From contig NW_003109603.1 of the NCBI RefSeq assembly GCF_000003605.2, positions 101,354 through 165,353 on the forward strand: DNA of 64,000 nucleotides, given 5' to 3'. Shown one piece after another: positions 54,839 through 64,000 of this stretch. The stretch comes from Saccoglossus kowalevskii (lineage: Eukaryota > Hemichordata > Enteropneusta > Harrimaniidae). The notes under the pieces were generated by a model, which had not been told where the DNA came from, did not search any database, and was given only the letters and a program-made list of their open reading frames with translations. The stretch's first letter is position 1. Every line of letters begins with the position of its first letter. A program made the position numbers and the translations under genes.

Positions 54839-57800
54839 AATTATGGTCGTTTGTTCTGCTTTGATCATACACAGATTGCTCTTCCATACTAGAGAATTAT
54901 GGTCGTTTGTTCTGCTTTGATCATACACAGATTGCTCTTCCATACTAGAGAATTATGGTCGTTTGTTCTGCTTTGATCATACACTGATTGCTCTACTACA
55001 CCAAAGGAGTGATGGTCGTTTGCTCTGCTTTGATCATACACAGATTGCTCTTCCATACTAGAGAATTATGGTCGTTTGTTCTGCTTTGATCATACACAGA
55101 TTGCTCTTCCATACTAGAGAATTATGGTCGTTTGTTCTGCTTTGTTCATACACAGATTGCTCTACTACACCAAAGGAGTGATGGTCGTTTGTTCTGCTGT
55201 GATCATACACAGATTGCTCTTCCATATTAGAGAATTATGGTCATTTGTTCTGCTTTGATCATACACAGATTGCTCTACTACACCAAAGGAGTGATGGTCG
55301 TTTGTTCTGCTGTGATCATACACAGATTGCTCTTCCATATTAGAGAATTATGGTCATTTGTTCTGCTTTGATCATACACAGATTGCTCTACTACACCAAA
55401 GGAGTGATGGTCGTTTGTTCTGCTTTGATCATACACAGATTGCTCTTCCATACTAGAGAATTATGGTCGTTTGTTCTGCTATGATCATACACAGATTGCT
55501 CTTCCATACTAGAGAATATGGTCGTTTGTTCTGCTTTGTTCATACACAGATTGCTCTACTACACCAAATGAGTGATGGTCGTTTGTTCTGCTGTGATCAT
55601 ACACAGATTGCTCTTCCATATTAGAGAATTATGGTCATTTGTTCTGCTTTGATCATACACAGATTGCTCTACTACACCAAAGGAGTGATGGTCGTTTGTT
55701 CTGCTTGGATCATACACAGATTGCTCTTCCATACTAGATAATTATGGTCGTTTGTTCTGCTTTGATCATACACAGAGATTGCTCTTCTATACTAGAGAAT
55801 TATGGTCGTTTGTTCTGCTTTGATAATACACAGATTGCTCTTCCATATTAGACAATTATGGTCGCTTACTCTGCTTTGATCATACACAGATTGCTCTTCC
55901 ATACTAGAGAATATGGTCGTTTGTTCTGCTTTGTTCATACACAGATTGCTCTACTACACCAAATGAGTGATGGTCGTTTGTTCTGCTGTGATCATACATA
56001 GATTGCTCTTCCATATTAGAGAATTATGGTCATTTGTTCTGCTTTGATCATACACAGATTGCTCTACTACACCAAAGGAGTGATGGTCGTTTGTTCTGCT
56101 TTGATCATACACAGATTGCTCTTCCATACTAGATAATTATGGTCGTTTGTTCTGCTTTGATCATACACAGAGATTGCTCTTCTATACTAGAGAATTATGG
56201 TCGTTTGTTCTGCTTTGATAATACACAGATTGCTCTTCCATATTAGACAATTATGGTCGTTTACTCTGCTTTGATCATACACAGATTGCTCTACTACACC
56301 AAAAGAGTGATGGTCGTTTGTTCTGCTTTGATCATACACAGATTGCTCTTCCATACTAGAGAATTATGGTCGTTTGTTCTGCTTTGATCATACACAGATT
56401 GCTCTTCCATATTAGAGAATTATGGTCATTTGTTCTGCTTTGATCATACATAGATTGCTCTACTACACCAAAGGAGTGATGGTCGTTTGTTCTGCTTTCA
56501 TCATACACAGATTGCTCTTCCATACAAGAGAATTATGGTCGTTTGTTCTGCTTTGGTCATACACAGATTGCTCTTCCATACTAGAGAATTATGGTCGTTT
56601 GTTCTGCTTTGTTCATACACAGATTGCTCTACTACACCAAATGAGTGATGGTCGTTTGTTCTGCTGTGATCATACACAGATTGCTCTTCCATATTAGAGA
56701 ATTATGGTCATTTGTTCTGCTTTGATCATACACAGATTGCTCTACTACACCAAAGGAGTGATGGTCGTTTGTTCTGCTTTGATCATACACAGATTGCTCT
56801 TCCATACTAGATAATTATGGTCGTTTGTTCTGCTTTGATCATACACAGATTGCTCTACTACACCAAAGGAGTGATGGTCGTTTGTTCTGCTTTGATCATA
56901 CACAGATTGCCCTTCCATACTAGAGAATTATGGTCGTTTGTTCTGCTTTGATCATACACAGATTGCTCTTCCATACTAAAAAAATATGGTCGTTTGTTCT
57001 GCTTTGATCATACAAAGATTGCTCTTCCATACTAGAGAAATTATGGTCATTTGTTCTGCTTTGATCATACACAGATTGCTCTACTACACCAAAGGAGTGA
57101 TGGTCGTTTGTTCTGCTTTGATCATACACAGATTGCTCCTCCATACTAGATAATTATGGTCGTTTGTTCTGCTTTGATCATACACAGAGATTGCTCTTCT
57201 ATACTAGAGAATTATGGTCGTTTGTTCTGCTTTGATAATACACAGATTGCTCTTCCATATTAGACAATTATGGTCGTTTGTTCTGCTTTGATCATACACA
57301 GATTGCTCTTCCATACTAGAGAATTATGGTCGTTTGTTCTGCTTTGATCACACACAGATTGCTCTTCCATACTAGAGAATTATGGTCGTTTGTTCTGCTT
57401 TGATCATACACAGATTGCTCATCCATACTAGAGAATTATGGTCGTTTGTTCTGCTTTGATCACACACAGATTGCTCTTCCATACTAGAGAATTATTGTCG
57501 TTTGTTCTGCTTTGATCATACACAGATTGCTCTTCCATATTAGAGAATTATGGTCGTTTGTTCTGCTTTGATCATACACAGATTGCTCTTCCAGATTAGA
57601 GAATTATGGTCGTTTGTTCTGCTTTGATCATACACAGATTGCTCTTCCATACTAGAGAATTATGGTCGTTTGTTCTGCTTTGATCATACACAGATTGCTC
57701 TTCCATACTAGAGAATTATGGTCGTTTGTTCTGCTTTGATCACACACAGATTGCTCTTCCATACTAGAGAATTATGGTCGTTTGTTCTGCTTTGATCATA

Positions 57801-59070
57801 CACAGATTGCTCTTCCATATTAGAGAATTATGGTCGTTTGTTCTGCTTTGATCATACACAGATTGCTCTTCCAGATTAGAGAATTATGGTCGTTTGTTCT
57901 GCTTTGATCATACACAGATTGCTCTTCCATACTAGAGAATTATGGTCGTTTGTTCTGCTTTGATCATACACAGATTGCTCTTCCATACTAGAGAATTATG
58001 GTCGTTTGCTCTGCTTTGATCATACACAGATTGCTCTTCCATACTAGAGAATTATGGTAGTTTGCTCTGCTTTGATCATACACAGATTGCTCTTCCACAT
58101 TAGAGAATTATGGTCGTTTGTTCTTCTTTGATCATACACAGATTGCTCTACTACACCAAAGGAGTGATGGTCGTTTGCTCTGCTTTGATCATACACAGAT
58201 TGCTCTTCCATATTAGAGAATTATGGTCGTTTGTTCTGCTTTGATCATACACAGATTGCTCTTCCATATTAGAGAATTATGGTCGTTTGTTCTGCTTTGT
58301 TCATACACAGATTGCTCTACTACACCAAAGGAGTGATGGTCGTTTGTTCTGCTGTGATCATACACAGATTGCTCTTCCATATTAGAGAATTATGGTCATT
58401 TGTGCTGCTTTGATCATACACAGATTGCTCTACTACACCAAAGGAGTGATGGTCGTTTGTTCTGCTGTGATCATACACAGATTGCTCTTCCATATTAGAG
58501 AATTATGGTCATTTGTTCTGCTTTGATCATACATAGATTGCTCTACTATACCAAAGGAGTGGTGGTCGTTTGTTCTGCTTTCATCATACACAGATTGCTC
58601 TTCCATACTAGAGAATTATGGTCGTTTGTTCTGCTTTGGACATACACAGATTGCTCTTCCATACTAGAGAATTATGGTCGTTTGTTCTGCTTTGTTCATA
58701 CACAGATTGCTCTACTACACCAAATGAGTGATGGTCGTTTGTTCTGCTGTGATCATACACAGATTGCTCTTCCATATTAGAGAATTATGGTCATTTGTTC
58801 TGCTTTGATCATACACAGATTGCTCTACTACACCAAAGGAGTGATGGTCGTTTGTTCTGCTTTGATCATACACAGATTGCTCTTCCATACTAGATAATTA
58901 TGGTCGTTTGTTCTGCTTTGATCATACACAGATTGCTCTACTACACCAAAGGAGTGATGGTCGTTTGTTCTACTTTGAACATACACAGATTGCTCTTCCA
59001 TACTAGAGAATTATGGTCGCTTGTTCTGCTTTGATCATACACAGATTGCTCTTCCATACTAGATAATTAT

Positions 59071-59128
59071 GGTCGTTTGTTCCGCTTTGATCATACACAG
59101 AGATTGCTCTTCTATACTAGAGAATTAT
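59071..59128 (+). repeat. Alpha half-cassette lacking its partner unit
   Basis: The 58-bp unit with cacagagattgc and ttctatac is present, but the next unit is an ordinary B monomer instead of the gataatacac form. This is the recombinant outcome expected if an exchange broke between the two members of the pair. Confidence 0.8.
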
Positions 59129-61830
59129 GGTCGTTTGTTCTGCTTTGATCATACACAGATTGCTCTACTACACCAAAGGAGTGATGGTCGTTTGCTCTGC
59201 TTTGATCATACACAGATTGCTCTTCCATACTAGAGAATTATGGTAGTTTGCTCTGCTTTGATCATACACAGATTGCTCTTCCACATTAGAGAATTATGGT
59301 CGTTTGTTCTGCTTTGATCATACACAGATTGCTCTTCCATACTAGAGAATTATGGTCGTTTGCTCTGCTTTGATCATACACAGATTGCTCTTCCATACTA
59401 GAGAATTATGGTCGTTTGTTCTGCTTTGATAATACACAGATTGCTCTTCCATATTAGACAATTATGGTCGTTTGTTCTGCTTTGATCATACACAGATTGC
59501 TCTTCCATACTAGATAATTATGGTCGTTTGTTCTGCTTTGATCACACACAGATTGCTCTTCCATACTAGAGAATTATGGTCGTTTGTTCTGCTTTGATCA
59601 TACACAGATTGCTCTTCCATATTAGAGAATTATGGTCGTTTGTTCTGCTTTGATCATACACAGATTGCTCTTCCAGATTAGAGAATTATGGTCGTTTGTT
59701 CTGCTTTGATCATACACAGATTGCTCTTCCATACTAGAGAATTATGGTCGTTTGTTTTGCTTTGATGATACACAGATTGCTCTTCCATACTAGAGAATTA
59801 TGGCCGTTTGTTCTGCTTTGATCATACACAGATTGCTCTACTACACCAAAGGAGTGATGGTCGTATGCTCTGCTTTGGTCATACACAGATTGCTCATCCA
59901 TACTAGAGAATTACGGTAGTTTGCTCTTCTTTGATCATACACAGATTGCTCTTCCACATTAGAGAATTATGGTCGTTTGTTCTGCTTTGATCATACACAG
60001 ATTGCTCTACTACACCAAAGGAGTGATGGTCGTTTGCTCTGCTTTGATCATACACAGATTGCTCTTCCATACTAGAGAATTATGGTCGTTTGTTCTGCTT
60101 TGATCATACACAGATTGCTCTTCCATACTAGAGAATTATGGTCGTTTGTTCTGCTTTGATCACACACAGATTGCTCTTCCATACTAGAGAATTATGGTCG
60201 TTTGTTCTGCTTTGATCATACACAGATTGCTCTTCCATATTAGAGAATTATGGTCGTTTGTTCTGCTTTGATCATACACAGATTGCTCTTCCAGATTAGA
60301 GAATTATGGTCGTTTGTTCTGCTTTGATCATACACAGATTGCTCTTCCATACTAGAGAATTATGGTCGTTTGTTCTGCTTTGATCATACACAGATTGCTC
60401 TTCCATACTAGAGAATTATGGCCGTTTGTTCTGCTTTGATCATACACAGATTGCTCTACTACACCAAAGGAGTGATGGTCGTATGCTCTGCTTTGGTCAT
60501 ACACAGATTGCTCATCCATACTAGAGAATTACGGTAGTTTGCTCTTCTTTGATCATACACAGATTGCTCCTCCACATTAGAGAATTATGGTCGTTTGTTC
60601 TGCTTTGATCATACACAGATTGCTCTACTACACCAAAGGAGTGATGGTCGTTCGCTCTGCTTTGATCATACACAGATTGCTCTTCCACATTAGAGAATTA
60701 TGGTCGTTTGTTCTGCTTTGATCATACACAGATTGCTCTACTACACCAAAGGAGTGATGGTCGTTTGATCTGCTTTGATCATACACAGATTGCTCATGCA
60801 TACTAGAGAATTATGGTAGTTTGCTCTTCTTTGATCATACACAGATTGCTCTTCCACATTAGAGAATTATGGTCGTTTGTTCTGCTTTGATCATACACAG
60901 ATTGCTCTACTACACCAAAGGAGTGATGGTCGTTTGCTCTGCTTTGATCATACACAGATTGCTCTTCCACATTAGAGAATTATGGTCGTTTGTTCTGCTT
61001 TGATCATACACAGATTGCTCTACTACACCAAAGGAGTGATGGTCGTTTGCTCTGCTTTGATCATACACAGATTACTCTTCCATACTAGAGAATTATGGTC
61101 GTTTGCTCTGCTTTGATCATACACAGATTGCTCTTCCATATTAGAGAATTATGGTCGTTTGTTCTGCTTTGATCATACACAGATTGCTCTTCCATATTAG
61201 AGAATTATGGTCGTTTGTTCTGCTTTGATCATACACAGATTGCTCTTCCAGATTAGAGAATTATGGTCGTTTGTTCTGCTGTGATCATACACAGATTGCT
61301 CTTCCATATTAGAGAATTATGTTCATTTGTTCTGCTTTGATCATACACAGATTGCTCTACTACACCAAAGGAGTGATGGTCGTTTGTTCTGCTGTGATCA
61401 TACACAGATTGCTCTTCCATATTAGAGAATTATGGTCATTTGTTCTGCTTTGATCATACACAGATTGCTCTACTACACTAAAGGATTGATGGTCGTTTGT
61501 TCTGCTTTGATCATACACAGATTGCTCTTCCATACTAGAGAATTATGGTCGTTTGTTCTGCTTTGATCATACACAGATTGCTCTTCCATACTAGAGAATT
61601 ATGGTCGTTTGTTCTGCTTTGTTCATACACAGATTGCTCTACTACACCAAATGAGTGATGGTCGTTTGTTCTGCTGTGATCATACACAGATTGCTCTTCC
61701 ATATTAGAGAATTATGGTCATTTGTTCTGCTTTGATCATACACAGATTGCTCCACTACACCAAAAGAAGTGATGGTCGTTTGTTCTGCTTTGATCATACA
61801 CAGATTGCTCTTCCATAACTAGATAATTAT

Positions 61831-61947
61831 GGTCGTTGGCTCTGCTTTGATCATACACAGAGATTGCTCTTTATATACTAGAAGAATTATGGGCGTTTTG
61901 TTCTGCTTAGATAATACACAGATTGCTCTTCCATATTAGACAATTAT
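61831..61947 (+). repeat. Alpha cassette, indel-rich copy
   Basis: The order of units is normal, but this copy is 117 bp because of small insertions (gctctttatatac, tagaagaattat, cgttttg), and it has ttggctctg and cttagataat. The preceding unit reads cataactag. The clustering of small indels suggests either an old diverged copy or poor consensus quality here. Confidence 0.75.
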
Positions 61948-62003
61948 GGTCATTTGTTCTGCTTTGATCATACACAGATTGCTCTTCCATACTAGAGAAT
62001 TAT

Positions 62004-62509
62004 AGTCGTTTGATCTGCTTTGATCACACACAGATTGCTCTTCCATACTAGAGAATTATGGTCGTTTGTTCTGCTTTGATTATACACAGATTGCTCTTCC
62101 ATATTAGAGAATTATGGTCGTTTGTTCTGCTTTGATCATACACAGATTGCTCTTCCAGATTAGAGAATTATGGACGTTTGTTCTGCTTTGATCATACACA
62201 GATTGCTCTTCCATACTAGAGAATTAAGGTCGTTTGTTCTGCTTTGATCATACACAGATTGCTCTTCCATACTAGAGAATTATGGTCGTTTGTTCTGCTT
62301 TGATCATACACAGATTGCTCTACTACACCAAAGGAGTGATGGTCGTTTGCTCTGCTTTGATCATACACAGATTGCTCTTCCATACTAGAGAATTATGGTA
62401 GTTTGCTCTGCTTTGATCATACACAGATTGCTCTTCCACATTAGAGAATTATGGTCGTTTGTTCTGCTTTGATCATACACAGATTTCTCTACTACACCAA
62501 AGGAGTGAT
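62004..62509 (+). repeat. Epsilon cassette, nine-monomer copy
   Basis: It begins tagtcgtttgatctgc and ends with the cagatttctc B unit like the copies at 3464 and 3914. It is 506 bp long because one extra 56-bp unit (catattag tail) lies between the gattatacac unit and the cagattag unit. Confidence 0.88.
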
Positions 62510-63751
62510 GGTCGTTTGCTCTGCTTTGATCATACACAGATTGCTCTTCCATACTAGAGAATTATGGTCGTTTGTTCTGCTTTGTTCATACACAGATTGC
62601 TCTACTACACCAATGGAGTGATGGTCGTTTGTTCTGCTTTGATCATACACAGATTGCTCTTCCATACTAGAGAATTATGGTCGTTTGTTCTGCTTTGATC
62701 ATACACAGATTGCTCTTCCATACTACAAAATTATGGTCGTTTGTTCTGCTTTGTTCATACACAGATTGCTCTACTACACCAAAGGAGTGATGGTCGTTTG
62801 TTCTGCTGTGATCATACACAGATTGCTCTTCCATATTATAGAATTATGGTCATTTGTTCTGCTTTGATCATACACAGATTGCTCTACTACAACAAAGGAG
62901 TGATGGTCGTTTGTTCTGCTGTGATCATACACAGATTGCTTTTCCATATTAGAAAATTATGGTCATTTGTTCTGCTTTGATCATACACAGATTGCTCTAC
63001 TACACCAAAAGGAGTGATGGTCGTTTGTTCTGCTTTGATCATACACAGATTGCTCTTCCATATTAAGAATTATGGTAATTTGTTCTGCTTTGATCATACA
63101 CACATTGCTCTACTACACCAAAGAAGTGATGGTCGTTTGTTCTCCTGTGATCATACACAGATTGCTTTTCCATATTAGAGAATTATGGTCATTGTTCTGC
63201 TTTGATCATACACAGATTGCTCTACTACACCAAAGGAGTGATGGTCCGTTTGATCTGCTTTGATCATACACAGATTGCTCTTGCATACTAGAGAATTATG
63301 TTCGTTTGTTCTGCTTTGATCATACACAGATTGCTCTTCCATACTAGAGAATTATGGTCGTTTGTTCTGCTTTGTTCATACACAGATTGCTCTACTACAC
63401 CAAATGAGTGATGGTCGTTTGTTCTGCTGTGATCATACACAGATTGCTCTTCCATATTAGAGAATTATGGTCATTTGTTCTGCTTTGATCATACACAGAT
63501 TGCTCTACTACACCAAAGGAGTGATGGTCGTTTGTTCTGCTTTGATCATACACAGATTGCTCTTCCATACTAGATAATTATGGTCGTTTGTTCTGCTTTG
63601 ATCATACACAGAGATTGCTCTTCTATACTAGAGAAATATGGGCGTTTGTTCTGCTTTGATAATACACAGATTGCTCTTCCATATTAGACAATTATGGTCA
63701 TTTGTTCTGCTTTGATCATACACAGATTGCTCTTCCATACTAGAGAATTAT

Positions 63752-64000
63752 AGTCGTTTGATCTGCTTTGATCACACACAGATTGCTCTTCCATACTAGA
63801 GAATTATGGTCGTTTGTTCTACTTTGATCATACACAGATTGCTCTTCCATATTAGAGAATTATGGTCGTTTGTTCTGCTTTGATCATACACAGATTGCTC
63901 TTCCAGATTAGAGAATAATGGACGTTTGTTCTGCTTTGATCATACACAGATTGCTCTTCCATACTAGAGAATTAAGGTCGTTTGTTCTGCTTGATCATGA
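63752..64000 (+). repeat. Epsilon cassette, truncated by window end
   Basis: It starts tagtcgtttgatctgc/gatcacacac, followed by a ctactttgatc unit, a cagattag tail, an atggacg unit and an aaggtcg unit. Together with its upstream alpha copy it aligns with 3060-3720 at an offset of 60,288 bp. The final bases read gcttgatcatga, which departs from the usual ctttgatcatac. Confidence 0.85.

Larger units (their letters stand above)
1..64000 (+). repeat. Tandem satellite DNA array, 56-58 bp monomer
   Basis: Every part of the window I read is a head-to-tail copy of one monomer family that starts with ggtcgtttg (or ggtcatttg, ggtagtttg) and recurs every 56 or 57 bases; for example unit starts fall at 20, 76, 132, 189, 245 and 302. 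About 1,130 units fit in 64 kb. No unit is inverted, and no non-satellite interval of even one monomer length was seen, so every stretch without a gene is filled by this repeat. Arrays of this size and homogeneity are known from eukaryotic constitutive heterochromatin. Placing it at a centromere is inference only. The family and host are not recognised. Confidence 0.98.

Noticed and set aside
1-64000. CRISPR array (37-bp constant part with 19-20-bp variable part)
   Set aside because: The 'spacers' are only a few recurring tail sequences with point variants, the 'repeats' vary too, there is no leader and no cas gene, and about 1,130 units is far outside the CRISPR range. The geometry could fool an automatic caller.
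1-64000. CENP-B box in the monomer
   Set aside because: I looked for the TTCG-(4 bases)-A-(2 bases)-CGGG pattern. Some units have gttcgttctg, but none has the CGGG half, so the vertebrate CENP-B box is not present. This does not exclude a centromeric role.
1-64000. Telomeric or simple-sequence repeat, or rDNA spacer repeat
   Set aside because: No TTAGGG-like, TTTAGGG-like or other short-period telomere repeat is present, and no rRNA sequence or promoter-like island adjoins the array in this window.
1-64000. Transposable element inserted in or giving rise to the array
   Set aside because: No terminal inverted repeats, target-site duplications, poly-A tails, LTRs or transposase/reverse-transcriptase frames were seen. 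Unit-length periodicity is unbroken apart from small indels.
1-64000. Bacterial or phage tandem-repeat protein gene (such as a surface repeat protein or TAL effector)
   Set aside because: Coding repeats need a unit length divisible by three and a continuous frame. The dominant 56-bp unit breaks the frame every time and stops are frequent in every frame.
1-64000. tRNA, snRNA or microRNA cluster
   Set aside because: No cloverleaf, A/B box pair or stable hairpin longer than the 6-bp TGATCA palindrome was recognised in the monomer by eye.

Overview
The whole 64-kb window is one uninterrupted tandem satellite array. I found no protein-coding gene, RNA gene, transposon or unique-sequence island on either strand. 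The unit is 56-58 bp, so the window holds roughly 1,130 monomers, all head to tail in one orientation. Both window edges lie inside the array. A homogeneous array this large, with multi-monomer higher-order structure, is typical of eukaryotic heterochromatin (centromeric, pericentromeric or subtelomeric). The family is not one I recognise, so I do not name a species. The consensus 56-bp monomer is about 37% G+C (21 of 56 bases).

Each monomer has a conserved 37-bp core, starting ggtcgtttg and containing tgatcatacacagattgct, followed by one of two tails. Tail A (ttccatactagagaattat) gives 56-bp monomers. Tail B (tactacaccaaaggagtgat) gives 57-bp monomers. A third form has two extra bases in the core (cacagagattgc) and is 58 bp. 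Diagnostic substitutions are linked along the DNA, which defines recurrent cassettes: a 113-bp A-B dimer; a 114-bp pair called alpha here (34 copies); and longer cassettes called beta, gamma, delta, epsilon and zeta. There is no clean fixed-length higher-order repeat. Alpha spacing clusters near 1.52-1.64 kb (about 27-29 monomers), but many gaps differ. The array reads as a mosaic made by repeated unequal exchange and segmental copying.

Layout. In 1-27.3 kb, delta cassettes (six copies), alpha and 'aaaagagtgat' B monomers dominate; there is a nearly perfect 450-bp tandem duplication at 3464-4363 and a family of five hybrid monomers. In 27.3-52.3 kb, gamma and zeta cassettes are concentrated and delta is almost absent. 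This part carries several long direct duplications that keep a constant offset (for example about 29.5-31.35 kb with 43.3-45.17 kb, offset 13,817). In 52.3-64 kb delta returns and gamma disappears, and the last kilobases match 3-4 kb, so the two ends of the window are related.

The most unusual local signals are two patches of one-directional C-to-T changes, nearly all in TCT context, at 24424-24988 and 34326-34464. Each was seen by comparison with an otherwise nearly identical paralogous segment elsewhere in the window. Several short patches are dense in 1-bp insertions and may be assembly or base-calling errors. I see no evidence for a new gene system here; the interest lies in the repeat architecture.
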